The notes under the pieces: model-generated
Databases searched by the model: none
Seen by the model: the letters and a program-made list of their open reading frames with translations, nothing else
What the model was told of the DNA's origin: nothing
Assembly: GCF_018398335.1 (NCBI RefSeq)
Contig: NZ_JAHBRX010000001.1
Coordinates: 2,410,001 to 2,474,000, forward strand
DNA length: 64,000 nt
Direction: 5' to 3'
DNA from: Chelatococcus sp. HY11
Lineage (GTDB): Bacteria > Pseudomonadota > Alphaproteobacteria > Rhizobiales > Beijerinckiaceae
Part shown: positions 26,172 to 36,475 of the stretch, piece after piece
Layout of the letters: the number at the start of each line of letters is the position of its first letter
How positions within the stretch are numbered: the first letter of the stretch is position 1
Translations under genes and position numbers: made by a program

Positions 26172-27091
26172 TATCTCACCCCCCTCGTACGAGGATCAAG
26201 AACTGCATAGAGCATGTCGATCAGGAGATTGGTGATCACCACCAAGATGCCGACGACGAGCACAAAAGCCTGAATGACCGGCATATCGCGGGAGGTAATC
26301 GCTGACAGCGCCAGCGTGTTAACACCCGGCCAGCCGAAAACGGTTTCCGTAACGACAGCTCCGCCGTACAGCCCGCCAAGTTCAAGTCCTATGACGGTGA
26401 TAATCGGCAGCGCCGCATTCGGAAGCGCATGGCCAAAGACGACGGACGCGGCCGATGCTCCTTTCGCGCGAGCGGTGCGCACAAAATCGGAATCGAGCAC
26501 TTCAAGCATGGAGGACCGCACTATTCGAGCGAAGGTTCCAACTTGAAACGTGGCAAGCGTCACTGCGGGCAGGATGAGGTATATCGGGCCACGAAATCCG
26601 GATGTCGGAAGAAGCCGAAGCGTCGCACTGAATATCAGGATCATGACGATGCCGAGCCAGAACGACGGCAAGGACTGGACAAAGACAGATCCCATGATAA
26701 CGGAACGGTCAAATCTGCTGCCGCGAAACGTTGCCGCCAGCACGCCAACGATCACGCCGATCGAGGCAGACAACGCCAATGCGCTGAAGATCAACAACAG
26801 CGTGTTCGGCAGTGCATGGAATATCAGTTCCAACGCAGGGCGTTGGCTTTGGTAGGAGACGCCCAGGTCTCCGCGAACGGCGTGCCATAACCAGTCCAGG
26901 TACTGAACGACAATCGGTCGATCGAACCCGTGAGCTTGCCGGATCTGTTCGATTTCTGCCGCGGTTGCATCTTCAGACGCGAGGAGAGCGGCAGGATCGC
27001 CCGCCAGGAACATCAACAGAAACGTGATGGCCGAAACTCCCAGCATCACGAGGATGCTGAAGATGAGACGGTTCATAAATCGCCTGCGCAT
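26171..27091 (-). CDS. Peptide/opine-type ABC transporter permease (DppB family)
   Basis: This 306-aa inner-membrane permease shows the family's N-terminal GVSAITFLLMFLAGDPA, RTARAKGASAASVVFGHALP as the EAA-type loop, and the C-terminal DMLYAVLDPRTR. It lies 24 bp after the binding-protein gene and overlaps the DppC-type gene by one base. An ATG six codons into the frame is an alternative start. Confidence 0.92.
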   Translation of the reverse strand: MRRRFMNRLIFSILVMLGVSAITFLLMFLAGDPAALLASEDATAAEIEQIRQAHGFDRPIVVQYLDWLWHAVRGDLGVSYQSQRPALELIFHALPNTLLLIFSALALSASIGVIVGVLAATFRGSRFDRSVIMGSVFVQSLPSFWLGIVMILIFSATLRLLPTSGFRGPIYLILPAVTLATFQVGTFARIVRSSMLEVLDSDFVRTARAKGASAASVVFGHALPNAALPIITVIGLELGGLYGGAVVTETVFGWPGVNTLALSAITSRDMPVIQAFVLVVGILVVITNLLIDMLYAVLDPRTRGVR

Positions 27092-27115
27092 ACTACTCGC
27101 TCCCCTTTATTCATT

Positions 27116-28663
27116 TCATGGTTTCTTGGTGACGTTGGCGAGGTAGATGGCGCCATCAGGCCTGGGCTTCCAATCGACCTGTTTGCTTACGCCGTAGATC
27201 GCATCGGTGCTATAGAGGAAGGTGACGGGAGCAAGATCATAAAGGGTCTTGTTAAGATCGTCGTAGGCAGCCTGTCGCGAATTGGAATCGGCTTCACCAC
27301 GGGCTTTGGTAATCTTCGCGTCCGTTTCAGGTGAGCTGAAATACATTCCACGACGGGCACCATCGAGCTCAAGCCCAAGCGCGAAATCAGCATCCATCAA
27401 GAGATTGTTGTTCGATCTAATGATCAGCTGGTTCCTGCCCATTTTTCCCGGCTGCCAGGTATCGACGAAGTAATTGGGATTAAACCGCGTCGTTATGCTG
27501 ATACCTACATCCGCGAGGAAAGACGCGATGCTCTGCTGGACAGGATTGAGTTCAGCGCGGAAATTATAAAATTCCAGCTTCAGAGGTTTTGCGCTGCCAT
27601 ATCCCGCCTCAGCAAGAAGACGCTTCGCCTTTTCCGGATCGAACGGATACGGAGAAACCGCCTTCGTGTAGCCAAAGACACCTTTCGAATAGACCTGACC
27701 GACAGGTGTCGCAAAGCCGCCGAGAAGTTGTTCAGCAATCGCAGTCTTGTCGATCGCGTAGTTCAGCGCCCGGCGGACTTTCGGATCGGCGAGCGGACCT
27801 TCTTTCGCATTCATGCTCAGCCAGAATGTCTGGTTGCCATCGATGGACTGCACGGCCACGTCGTTTGAAGATTTCAACGCTGCGGTCAGATCGGATGTAA
27901 CCTGTGTCGCAATGTCGATTTCGCCACTCTGAAGCGAGCTGATCTGTGTTGCCGGCTCCGAGATGAAGCGGAACTCGACCTTACTCGGTATCGGCTTGTC
28001 ACCACGATAGTCGCAGTTTGCCGCGAGAACGACGCTGTCTCCGACATTCCAGCTCTCGAACTTGAACGGCCCGGTGCCGACCGGCTTCTTGCCGAACTCG
28101 ACGTTCCCGACTTTCTCGATCGCGGATTCTGGAGTGATGTAAATGATTGTCGCCAGCGTCTTGAGAAACGAACTGTCCGGCTGTTTCAGGGCAAATTTGA
28201 CCGTATGGTCGCCTTGTGCCGTTACAGATTTCACGTTGCTTACATAGCTGCGCTGCTTGGAGGCAAGCTTCTGATCGTTCACGATGCGGTCGAATGTTGC
28301 GACGACATCTGCTGATGTGAACGCAGATCCATCGTGAAACATAACGTCTTTCCGCAATTCAATCTCATAGGTCAGGCTGTCAGGCTGCTTGTAGCTCACC
28401 GCCAGATCCGGCTGGAGCTGCATGTTATCGTCGAGCCGAAAAAGCCCGTCGAACATGTTTCGGCTGATCTGCGCGAACATGACAAGAGTTTCGACATTGG
28501 GATCCAGCGTGTTCGGCTGCGTCGGCCAGAGAAGATTTACGCTGACGGGCTGCCCTGATCCGCATGCCGCACCCGACGTCGTATCCTGAGCGTGAGTTTG
28601 GGTTGCGGTACCTCCCGCAAGAAGCACAATACCGGCCGCCGCGAGCCATGTTTGTCTTGGCAT
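27116..28663 (-). CDS. ABC transporter substrate-binding protein, family 5 (1)
   Basis: This 515-aa periplasmic binding protein is of the DppA/OppA/NikA type. The signal peptide ends near HAQDT (about residue 26). The mature protein shows LLWPTQPNTLDP, YEIELRKDVMFHDGSAFTSADV and GTGPFKFESW, all typical of SBP_bac_5. The ligand may be a peptide, opine or hydantoin-like compound given the neighbours. It lies 88 bp downstream of the fused ATPase gene. Confidence 0.93.
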   Translation of the reverse strand: MPRQTWLAAAGIVLLAGGTATQTHAQDTTSGAACGSGQPVSVNLLWPTQPNTLDPNVETLVMFAQISRNMFDGLFRLDDNMQLQPDLAVSYKQPDSLTYEIELRKDVMFHDGSAFTSADVVATFDRIVNDQKLASKQRSYVSNVKSVTAQGDHTVKFALKQPDSSFLKTLATIIYITPESAIEKVGNVEFGKKPVGTGPFKFESWNVGDSVVLAANCDYRGDKPIPSKVEFRFISEPATQISSLQSGEIDIATQVTSDLTAALKSSNDVAVQSIDGNQTFWLSMNAKEGPLADPKVRRALNYAIDKTAIAEQLLGGFATPVGQVYSKGVFGYTKAVSPYPFDPEKAKRLLAEAGYGSAKPLKLEFYNFRAELNPVQQSIASFLADVGISITTRFNPNYFVDTWQPGKMGRNQLIIRSNNNLLMDADFALGLELDGARRGMYFSSPETDAKITKARGEADSNSRQAAYDDLNKTLYDLAPVTFLYSTDAIYGVSKQVDWKPRPDGAIYLANVTKKP

Positions 28664-28751
28664 GATCTGCTACCCCTTTTCTTAAATGTTGAAACGCTGC
28701 CTTTGAAGGTCCCGTAGATCTCCCTAAGCGAGTTGATGGATGCCTGTATCG

Positions 28752-30437
28752 CTATTGCAATTTGAAATCCGCCGGCATTTCCGGCACTGCGGCTAGTAGC
28801 GCCTTGGTATAATCCTGGGTCGGTCGATCGATGACGGCGGTGGCCTCGCCCGCCTCCACCACGCGTCCTTGCGTCATCACCACGACGCGGTCTCCGATCT
28901 GCCGCGCCAAGGCGATATCATGGGTGATAAACAGGTAGGTAAGCCCCTCGCGATCCTGGATATCCATCAGCAACTGGACGATCTGCGCCCTTACCGAGAC
29001 ATCAAGAGAGGTGACAGGTTCGTCGCAAATGAGGAGCTTCGGTCGAAGCGCGAGCGCCCGGGCGATCGCGATACGTTGCCGTTGACCACCCGAGAACTGG
29101 TGTGGGTAGCGATCGCCGTGAGAGGCTTTCAAGCCAACCATTTCAAGAAGCTCGCTCGCACGTCGACGCAGGTCGGTCTTCGACGTCGTAATGCCGTTGA
29201 TCAGGAGGCCCTCAGCAACCAGCTCCGAGACCTTCATTCGAGGATTGAGTGACGCGTAGGGATCCTGGAAGACCATCTGGATGTCCCGGCGAACAGCGCG
29301 CCACGCTTTTGCATCGGCGCCTACGAGTTCGTGACCATTGAACCGTATGCTCCCGCTCTGCGGTGCAATGAGGCCCGCCACGCAGCGCGCCAAAGTGGAT
29401 TTTCCACTGCCGGATTCTCCGACCACACACACGGTTTCTCCTTCGCGTGCGGATAGTGAGGCGTCATCAAGCGCAAGCGGAGCGGTTTTCCCGCCATTGC
29501 CCCAAAAGAAGGAATGCTTGACTCCGCTCACGATGAGAAGGTCACCGCTGACTGAGATAGACTCAGGCCGCCGCGTGCTGAGGGCCGTCCGCGAGGGCGC
29601 CCTCAGGGTCGGGGTGGCTTTCCAGAGCTGCTGGGTGTAAGGATCGACCGGATCTTTCGTGACCTGTTCCGTCACGCCATGCTCGACGACCTTGCCATGG
29701 CGCATGACGACGATCTCATCTGCCAGACTTGAGACAAGTGCGAGATCGTGGCTGATAAAAAGCAGCGATGTATCGAACTCGCGCACGGCCTCGCGAAGGA
29801 GATCGACGATCTGCTTCTGAACGATCACGTCCAGCGCGGTGGTCGGCTCGTCCGCCACCAAGAGGGCTGGCTTGCAGGCCAGAGCCATCGCAATCATGAC
29901 GCGCTGGCGCATACCTCCGGACAGTTCGTGCGGATATTTGTCGAATATCCCCCGGCTCCGCGGCAGCCCGAGTCGTTCGAAGAGTTGCTCGACCCGGCCG
30001 CGCACATGATCGCGGTTAATCCTACCCTCGTGTATCCGGATGGCTTCCGCGACCTGATCGCCACATCGGCGCACCGGGTTCAACGCGGAGAGAGGATCCT
30101 GAAACACGTAAGAGATGCCGGCGCCGCGTATCGAACGCAGATCGGTTTCCGGCATGGTGATGAGGTCGCGGCCACGAAACTCGATTGCGCCACCGATGAC
30201 GGCTTTGGCGGACTTGGGGAACAGGCGCGTAATCGCGAGCGAGGTCACCGATTTGCCTGAACCGCTTTCTCCGACCACGCCCACGGTCGAAGAACGCGCG
30301 ACATCAAACGATACGTCGGAAACAGCTTCCACCTGCTCGCTGCTTTCGCCAAAACGCACAGAGAGATTGCGCAAGGATAACAGCGGAAGCGTCAGATCTG
30401 GCTTTGCCACCCTTGTCTCAGCCATTCTTATATCCAT
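28752..30437 (-). CDS. Fused double ABC ATPase of peptide/opine transporter (DppD-DppF fusion)
   Basis: This 561-aa protein holds two complete nucleotide-binding domains. The first has Walker A GESGSGKS (56-63), LSGGMRQR and [10 protein letters not shown]. The second has [24 protein letters not shown] and CDEPVTSLD. Each carries the oligopeptide-type C-terminal extension ([26 protein letters not shown]). It powers the adjacent DppBC permeases and, by inference, may also serve the second permease set at 37590-39406, which has no ATPase of its own. I chose ATG 30437 because AGGGG lies upstream; 30467 and 30425 are possible. It is the first gene of the minus-strand operon. Confidence 0.92.
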   Translation of the reverse strand: MDIRMAETRVAKPDLTLPLLSLRNLSVRFGESSEQVEAVSDVSFDVARSSTVGVVGESGSGKSVTSLAITRLFPKSAKAVIGGAIEFRGRDLITMPETDLRSIRGAGISYVFQDPLSALNPVRRCGDQVAEAIRIHEGRINRDHVRGRVEQLFERLGLPRSRGIFDKYPHELSGGMRQRVMIAMALACKPALLVADEPTTALDVIVQKQIVDLLREAVREFDTSLLFISHDLALVSSLADEIVVMRHGKVVEHGVTEQVTKDPVDPYTQQLWKATPTLRAPSRTALSTRRPESISVSGDLLIVSGVKHSFFWGNGGKTAPLALDDASLSAREGETVCVVGESGSGKSTLARCVAGLIAPQSGSIRFNGHELVGADAKAWRAVRRDIQMVFQDPYASLNPRMKVSELVAEGLLINGITTSKTDLRRRASELLEMVGLKASHGDRYPHQFSGGQRQRIAIARALALRPKLLICDEPVTSLDVSVRAQIVQLLMDIQDREGLTYLFITHDIALARQIGDRVVVMTQGRVVEAGEATAVIDRPTQDYTKALLAAVPEMPADFKLQ

Positions 30438-31090
30438 TATTCTGTTCGCCCCTGCTTCATCCAGCAATGGTTGTGTGACGATAGTCGGAGTGGCTTTCGG
30501 TGCGCCCGTAAGATGAAGAGAAGGTCGCCAGGCTTACTCTAGGTTCGCCAAAATCGTAGGGACTTATGCTGACGTGCTAGCGTCAACAGACCGGCCAGGA
30601 GTAATAAAACGCCTATTTGTGACACGCGGGTCGCATGCATAAGTCCACCTCTCATCCTTGTTTTATTAAGAAAACCATACAGAACAGGGCGCCACGGCAA
30701 CCAATTGGAATTCAGCCGCATTGATTGACAGCGCTTATCAATAGGTGATCGCTGCCCGCATCAATCGGCTAACGTTCGATTAAATATCTGATAGAATGAT
30801 ATTTTATGAATTTTTTGCTAAGCGGTCGGCATCCGCCTATCAGACTGACCGAGGCGTTGAAGCGCGATGGCTCTACGCCACACTTCTTTACCTAGCTCGC
30901 GAAACACAGCATGTGCAGACGCTCAGGTGGCCGTCCGGATCCGCTTGCCTGGGCGACAGGCGTGCATGATCACCGGCTAGAAAAGGCACTCTGACTATAA
31001 CCCAGAAGAATACAGGCCTCAAAATATCGACTTTGACACTTATAGAAAACTCCAATTAATTCGCTCGGGAAATAAACAATGGAGTGGGAC
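30438..31090. other. Divergent intergenic region between the two island operons
   Basis: About 650 bases, A/T-rich especially at 30740-30820, carrying the divergent promoters. A 60-codon minus-strand frame at 30539-30721 with one hydrophobic stretch is probably spurious. Confidence 0.5.
31033..31061 (+). promoter_or_regulatory. Candidate promoter for the right-hand island operon
   Basis: TTGACA at 31033-31038, a 17-bp spacer and TTAATT at 31056-31061, about 30 bp before the binding-protein start. The -35 is consensus and the -10 is weak. Confidence 0.4.
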
Positions 31091-32650
31091 ATGCATTACA
31101 GAATCGGGAAAAATATACGCGCGGCACTTGCGACATCGGCACTGATCAGTCTCGCGTTGCCGGGAGTGGCTGGCGCGGCATCGCTTCGAGTGGGGGTCAA
31201 CGCGGCTGAGATTGCCACCCTCGACCCTGCCAGGGCGAGCAATACTCAGGATGTATCAATAGTGTCTTGGGTATTCAATGGCCTTGTGCGCTTCCCTCCC
31301 GGTAGCGCCGATCCGGCCAAGATCGAGCCCGATCTTGCGGAAAGCTGGACAAGCTCCGAGGACGGTCTGGTCTGGACATTCAAGCTTCGGAAGGACGTCA
31401 GGTTTCATGGTGACTACGGAACCCTTACGGCTGACGACGTCGTCTTCTCGCTGCAACGTGCCAAGAACCCGGACACATCTTCCTACTCAAGCGATTATGC
31501 AGCTTTCAATTCAATCGAAGCCGTTGACCCATTGACCGTCCGCATCACGCTAAGCCAGCCTGTCGCTGGCTTTCTGGGATTGGTTGCAAACTACCACGGC
31601 GGCAACATCGTCAGCAGAAAAGCCGTGGAGGCGCTTGGCGCCAAATTCAAGGCGAACCCGATCGGGACCGGTCCGTTCATGTTTGACAAAGCTGTCACGC
31701 AGCAGTCGGTCTATCTCAAGGCATTCCCTGGCTACTTCCGCGGGGCACCGAAAATTGGCGATATCCGTGTGGATCTCATCCCTTCTGATTCGAGCCGGGA
31801 ACTCGCGTTCCGATCCGGTGAGCTTGATCTTATCAACGGCAAGCGGGAACAGCGCTGGGTCGATCAAGCGAAAGCCTGGGAAAATTCTACCGTCGATATT
31901 TTCTCTCCGGGCGAATATCGCACCGTCTTCATCAACATGGCCCACAAACCGCTCGACAACGTCAAAGTTCGTGAGGCCATCGCTCAAGCGATCAATGTGG
32001 ATCAAATTATCCAGTTCGTTGGAGCGGGGGTGGCTTTGAAAGGCTGCTCGGTCGTTCCAAACAACTATCTGGGCGAAGACTGCAGCTGGACCTATAAATA
32101 TGATCCGGAAGCTTCGAAGAAGCTACTGGCCGAAGCTGGTTTCAAGGATGGCCTCAACCTTTCGGCAGTGGTCTCATCCAACTCCGCTCAGCAACCGATC
32201 ATGGAAGTTATTCAGGCACAGCTTGCTGAAGCGGGAATCAACCTTCAGATGCGGATAGTTGATCATCCGACCTATCAAGAGCAGATCCGCAAGGATCTCA
32301 GTGACGTTGTCTTCTATGGTGCCGCGCGCTACCCGGTTGCCGACAGCTACCTCAGCCAGTTCTACCATTCTGACGCATCTGTCGGAAAGCCGACCGCGGT
32401 CACCAACTTCGCCCACTGCAATGCTGGCGACGCTGATATTACAGCTGCTCGAAAAGCTACGACGGACGAGGAGCGGTTGAAGTTCTGGTCCTCAGCTCAG
32501 AAGAAGATTTTCGAACAGGTATGTGGCGTGCCCCTCTTCAGCCTTATGCAGGTCTGGGTCCACAGCAAGGCGCTGAACTACGGTTACGAACTCGAGGGCT
32601 CCTTGAATCTGGCGCCACCGATTACCGAACTGACAACGATCAGACGCTGA
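31091..32650 (+). CDS. ABC transporter substrate-binding protein, family 5 (2)
   Basis: This 519-aa periplasmic binding protein of SBP family 5 has a signal peptide ending at AGAAS (about residue 30), then VGVNAAEIATLDPARASN, FKLRKDVRFHGDYGTLTADD and GTGPFMFDKA. The ATG at 31091 is favoured because GGAGTGGGAC precedes it at ideal spacing, better than the ATG at 31079. It is only distantly similar to the binding protein at 27116 and probably feeds the permeases at 37590-39406. An oppositely oriented lysR gene separates it from the dehydrogenase operon. Confidence 0.92.
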   Translation: MHYRIGKNIRAALATSALISLALPGVAGAASLRVGVNAAEIATLDPARASNTQDVSIVSWVFNGLVRFPPGSADPAKIEPDLAESWTSSEDGLVWTFKLRKDVRFHGDYGTLTADDVVFSLQRAKNPDTSSYSSDYAAFNSIEAVDPLTVRITLSQPVAGFLGLVANYHGGNIVSRKAVEALGAKFKANPIGTGPFMFDKAVTQQSVYLKAFPGYFRGAPKIGDIRVDLIPSDSSRELAFRSGELDLINGKREQRWVDQAKAWENSTVDIFSPGEYRTVFINMAHKPLDNVKVREAIAQAINVDQIIQFVGAGVALKGCSVVPNNYLGEDCSWTYKYDPEASKKLLAEAGFKDGLNLSAVVSSNSAQQPIMEVIQAQLAEAGINLQMRIVDHPTYQEQIRKDLSDVVFYGAARYPVADSYLSQFYHSDASVGKPTAVTNFAHCNAGDADITAARKATTDEERLKFWSSAQKKIFEQVCGVPLFSLMQVWVHSKALNYGYELEGSLNLAPPITELTTIRR

Positions 32651-32713
32651 TCAGCTTTTCCCGACTTGCTCCGATCGACAGCGAGTAAGTGTTGCCGCGG
32701 TCGGGGTGTTTTT

Positions 32714-33616
32714 CTATGGCGTGAGTTTCGGGGTTCTGGCCGCGGCATGAACTTCTTCGACGAAGTCGGCAACCAGGTTGCTGTTTCTCGCACGGACCGG
32801 ACGGATGAGCACATAGTCGAAGTCAATGACCGGCGTGAAGGGCCGCGATGCAATCCGTCCGGCGACATGCTCCAGAGCCAGAGGATCGGCGACGGTCACT
32901 CCCAGACCGGCTGCGACCATTTCTGCGACATTCGGAGCGGTCGTTGCTTCGATGACGATGTTCGGTTTCAACCCGAACCTCTCGAAGGCGGCGTCAACTT
33001 TTCTGCGCATCGTTCCTGGGGGCGCGTACGCAATGAACGGCTCCTCCTTCAGGTCCACCGGAGACAGCTCTGCCTTTTTGGAAAGGTTATGCCCCTGGGG
33101 CAGAGCCACCACTGCCGACGGACTGGTCACGCGATCGACCTGGACAGATGAATGTTCAAGACCGCTGATCGCGAGGGCCAAATCAAGACGACGAAGCAGG
33201 ACAGCATCTGTCAAAAACTGTGAGCTGCGAGCCTCAATGGAAATGAAGACTTCTGGATGCCGCCTTCTGAAACCTGCTATGACACGGGTAATGAACGGGC
33301 CGGATAGTGCAGGCATGGCGCCAATGAGCAAATGGCCATGTTCCTCGCGACGGATCGCGTCCACGGCGCGAGCAAGCTGGTGGACGCCGCCGAAGACGCG
33401 CTCAACCTCTTCATATAAACGCATGCCGCGCCCCGTTGGCACGAGTCGCCCGCTCTCACGCTCAAACAATTGCAGTCCGGTATCTGCCTCCAGATCCTGG
33501 ATGAGTTTGCTCGCGGCCGGTTGGGAAATCCGGAGGATCTCGGCGGCTCGACTGACGGTTCCGGCTTCGATGACAGCCATAAGCGCCTCAAGCTGTCTAA
33601 GGCTGGGATCTCTCAT
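32714..33616 (-). CDS. LysR-family transcriptional regulator (2)
   Basis: This 300-aa regulator has a helix-turn-helix at RAAEILRISQPAASKLIQDL (about 23-42) and an effector-binding domain from about residue 90 (HLLIGAMPALSGPFITRVIA). The start at 33616 (MRDPSLRQLEAL) has AAAGG upstream. It is divergent from the FAD dehydrogenase operon across 81 bp, the classic arrangement for a LysR activator of that operon. In opine catabolism, LysR regulators of this kind (OccR/NocR) respond to the opine itself. Confidence 0.9.
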   Translation of the reverse strand: MRDPSLRQLEALMAVIEAGTVSRAAEILRISQPAASKLIQDLEADTGLQLFERESGRLVPTGRGMRLYEEVERVFGGVHQLARAVDAIRREEHGHLLIGAMPALSGPFITRVIAGFRRRHPEVFISIEARSSQFLTDAVLLRRLDLALAISGLEHSSVQVDRVTSPSAVVALPQGHNLSKKAELSPVDLKEEPFIAYAPPGTMRRKVDAAFERFGLKPNIVIEATTAPNVAEMVAAGLGVTVADPLALEHVAGRIASRPFTPVIDFDYVLIRPVRARNSNLVADFVEEVHAAARTPKLTP

Positions 33617-33697
33617 GCGCCATAACCTTTGCGAATACACTACCGAATTAAACGACTTTGACTTTCTACCTCTGTTTCCTAAGCTCGGCAATAATCA

Positions 33698-34819
33698 ATG
33701 GAGATGAAGGTGGACGCAGACGTTATCGTTATTGGGGGAGCTGTCGTTGGGACCGCACTCGCCTATGGTTTTGCCAAGAAAGGACAGAGTGTCATTGTCC
33801 TTGATGGAGAAGATCAGGACATGCGCGCGGCGCGTGCCAATTTTGGTCTTGTCTGGGTCCAGGGCAAGGGTCCCAATGCACCTGCGTATCATCAACTAAG
33901 CCGCTATAGCGCTGACCTGTGGCCCGAGTTCCTTCGCGAATTGACAGAAATGATCGGGATGCAGGTAGATTACTCCCGACCTGGCGGCATGAACTACTGT
34001 TTGAGCGATGCTGAATACGAAGCGCGCATGGCGGTTATCAGGCGGACCCATAATCATGTGCCGCAGAACGACACGAGGATGGTCGATCGCCGCGAGCTCG
34101 AACGCATGATGCCAGCGGTCACATTCGGCCCCGAGGTAGTAGGCGCGAGTTATTGTGAAGCCGATGGCCACGTAAATCCATTGCAGCTTCTTGCTGCCCT
34201 GCAGCGGGGCACTATCGCGTTGGGCGGAAAAATCATTTTCCGCAGCAGCGCGGAAGCCATCAGACCCGGAACAAGCGGATTTGCAGTAAAGGCTGCTCTT
34301 GGCACTTATACAGCGCCGCGCGTCGTGGTTGCCGCCGGTCTCGCAACGCCTTCCCTCACCGAGCCACTCGGCTTCAAAATTCCCTTGAGATCCGAACGCG
34401 GTCAACTCCTCGTCACCGAGCGGCTTCAGCCACTCCTGCCCTTCCCCGGCAGTGGACTGAGACAAACTGCCGATAGCACCATCATGATCGGCGCAACGAA
34501 AGAAAATGCCACCGATCGTGGCGTGTCTGTGGACTCGGCCACGAAGCTTGCGCTTCGGGCTACACGAATAATTCCCGCACTGGCAGCGGCTCGATTGGTC
34601 CGTCAATGGAGCGGCTTTCGGGTCATGCCTCCTGACGGTTCTCCGATCTATGCGGAATCCGCAGACTACCCCGGTCTTTTTGCGGCGACGTGCCATTCAG
34701 GTGTCACATTAGCGGCCGCGCACGCCGCTGTTGTCGCCCCGGCAATGCTTGACGGGAGGCTCTCGACCGACCTTCCCGCGTTCTCAAATGGAAGATTCAA
34801 TGTTCAAAAGTCTGCTTGA
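33698..34819 (+). CDS. FAD-dependent oxidoreductase, beta-type subunit (DAO fold)
   Basis: This protein of about 373 aa has the DadA/glycine-oxidase fold, with an N-terminal FAD motif VIVIGGAVVGTALAYGFAKK, a GSGLRQTADSTIMIGATKEN segment and the C-terminal VRQWSGFRVMPPDGSPIYA. It is equivalent to the beta subunit of opine oxidases (OoxB/NoxB) or HcnC and should carry out C-N bond oxidation of an amino acid or opine. The start may be ATG 33698 or GTG 33710; the latter has GGAG at better spacing. It overlaps the small [2Fe-2S] gene by 20 bp. Confidence 0.87.
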   Translation: MEMKVDADVIVIGGAVVGTALAYGFAKKGQSVIVLDGEDQDMRAARANFGLVWVQGKGPNAPAYHQLSRYSADLWPEFLRELTEMIGMQVDYSRPGGMNYCLSDAEYEARMAVIRRTHNHVPQNDTRMVDRRELERMMPAVTFGPEVVGASYCEADGHVNPLQLLAALQRGTIALGGKIIFRSSAEAIRPGTSGFAVKAALGTYTAPRVVVAAGLATPSLTEPLGFKIPLRSERGQLLVTERLQPLLPFPGSGLRQTADSTIMIGATKENATDRGVSVDSATKLALRATRIIPALAAARLVRQWSGFRVMPPDGSPIYAESADYPGLFAATCHSGVTLAAAHAAVVAPAMLDGRLSTDLPAFSNGRFNVQKSA

Positions 34820-35099
34820 GCGGCACGGCGCGCCGTCTGACATGACCGTGCTCGTCAACGGAGTCGAGACGCCGGCCTGGGATGGAGAGACAGTCGCCAG
34901 CGTGCTCCTGCGTGTTCCAAATGCGGGCCGCAGATCACCGGTCAGCGGAAAACCCAGGCTTCCCTATTGCCAGATGGGCGTGTGTTTCGAATGTCTGGCG
35001 ATTGTCGATGACGTCTCCTCGACGCAGGGATGTCTGGTTCCTGTTCGTCAAGGCATGCGCATCGAGAGTCAGCGCGGTCCCCGGGATATCTCACGATGA
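34800..35099 (+). CDS. Small (2Fe-2S)-binding subunit (HcnA/OoxA N-terminal type)
   Basis: This 99-aa ferredoxin-like subunit has Cys57, Cys62, Cys65 and Cys78 in PYCQMGVCFECLAIVDD and STQGCLVPVRQG, the C-x4-C-x2-C-x12-C pattern. The ATG at 34800 has GGAAG at good spacing; it overlaps the previous gene and is coupled by ATGA to the next. It relays electrons within the alpha-beta-gamma dehydrogenase, as in hydrogen cyanide synthase and proline/opine dehydrogenases. Confidence 0.88.
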   Translation: MFKSLLERHGAPSDMTVLVNGVETPAWDGETVASVLLRVPNAGRRSPVSGKPRLPYCQMGVCFECLAIVDDVSSTQGCLVPVRQGMRIESQRGPRDISR

Positions 35100-36475
35100 G
35101 CTACGATGTCGCAATCGTCGGCGCGGGTCCGGCCGGCATGAGTGCCGCCGTTCGTCTGCGCGAACTCGGTGCTTCAGTGGTCGTTATCGACGAACAACCA
35201 TCGCCGGGCGGGCAGGTATTCAGAGGGACCGAGCGAAACGTCAAAAGCCCGGTATTCTCCGCACTTGGCAAAGACTACCAAAAGGGACAGGCGCTTGCGG
35301 CTGCTTTCAGGGCCTCTGGCGCTGAATATCTCCACTCGACGCAGGTCTGGCAGATCGAGGAAGGCTGGAATGTTTTCCTGACTTCCGAGGGCAAAGCGCG
35401 GCGCCTTACTGCCCGCTCCGTATTGCTCGCCAACGGCGCACAAGAACGTCCCGTGCCGTTTTCAGGTTGGACGCTGCCCGGCGTTATGACCGTGGGGGCC
35501 GCACAAATCCTTCTCAAATCCGGGGGAATGTTGCCCGAAGGCAAGGTCTGGATTGCTGGAGCAGGCCCGCTACCGCTTCTCTATGCAACCCAGCTTCTGA
35601 ACCTGGGGGGGCGTATTGCCGGATATCTCGATACCTCGACGCCCCCAACACTGTCGGCCTTGAGCCGGTTACCGCGGGCCTGGCGTGACTTCGGAGGCCT
35701 GCTGAAAGGACTGGGATGGCTTCGCGACGTCAAACGCAGCGGCATGATGGTCCGGCATTTCTCAGACCTGCGGGCGGAAGGCGATGAGCGTCTTGACCAT
35801 CTCACCTGGGAAGCGGATGGAAGGCGCCATCGTGTCAAAGCTGATGTCTTGCTTGTTCATGAGGGCGTCGTACCGCGCATCCATGAGACACTGGCGCTGG
35901 ACTGCACGCACCGATGGAACGAGGAACAGGGATATCTGGCTGCCAAGCTGGACCGATGGGGAGAGACAAGTCGCGAAGGCCTGTTTGTCGCCGGCGATGC
36001 CGGAGGCATCGGCGGGTGGCTGGCCGCCACCATATCCGGAGAGATCGCAGCTCTCGGTATCGCTAGCAGGCTCGGCATTTCTTCCGAGATAGAACGACTC
36101 CGCCAAGTTGCGCATCTCGACCGGCGTCGTGATCGGGCTCTCGCGCTAAGGCCATTTCTGGATGCCATGTATCCCCCTCCACGCAATCGGCTTGCCGATG
36201 CGGTTATCGCGTGCCGCTGTGAAGAAGTCACTGCCGGCGCCATCCGTGCCGCCGCGCGCAACAGCCCCGCAGATCCCAGTGCGGTCAAGGCCGCGACACG
36301 ATGCGGGATGGGGCCATGCCAGGGCCGCCAGTGCGGTTACACGGTGCAAGCGCTTCTCGCGGAAGTTCACGATCTCCCAATCGAGAGTGTCAATTTTTTC
36401 CACATACGTCCGCCGTTGAAGCCGATCACACTTGGGGAAATCGCGTCGCTGGAAACTGCGGAGGCCGCGAAATGA
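35096..36475 (+). CDS. FAD/NAD(P)-binding oxidoreductase, alpha-type subunit with C-terminal [2Fe-2S] domain
   Basis: This 459-aa subunit begins MSYDVAIVGAGPAGMSAAVR (FAD Rossmann motif). It has a second dinucleotide fold near GKVWIAGAGPLPLLYATQLL and LFVAGDAGGIGGWLAA near the C-terminus. The final 90 residues hold Cys373, Cys375, Cys403, Cys408 and Cys413 (CRCEE, CGMGPCQGRQCG), a BFD-like [2Fe-2S] domain. This is the arrangement of HcnB and opine oxidase OoxA. Its start overlaps the small subunit and its end overlaps the next gene, each by ATGA. Confidence 0.9.
   Translation: MSYDVAIVGAGPAGMSAAVRLRELGASVVVIDEQPSPGGQVFRGTERNVKSPVFSALGKDYQKGQALAAAFRASGAEYLHSTQVWQIEEGWNVFLTSEGKARRLTARSVLLANGAQERPVPFSGWTLPGVMTVGAAQILLKSGGMLPEGKVWIAGAGPLPLLYATQLLNLGGRIAGYLDTSTPPTLSALSRLPRAWRDFGGLLKGLGWLRDVKRSGMMVRHFSDLRAEGDERLDHLTWEADGRRHRVKADVLLVHEGVVPRIHETLALDCTHRWNEEQGYLAAKLDRWGETSREGLFVAGDAGGIGGWLAATISGEIAALGIASRLGISSEIERLRQVAHLDRRRDRALALRPFLDAMYPPPRNRLADAVIACRCEEVTAGAIRAAARNSPADPSAVKAATRCGMGPCQGRQCGYTVQALLAEVHDLPIESVNFFHIRPPLKPITLGEIASLETAEAAK

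Noticed and set aside
30539-30721. 60-codon minus-strand frame with a hydrophobic stretch between divergent operons
   Set aside because: No ribosome binding site or family resemblance, and it lies in the promoter region; likely chance.
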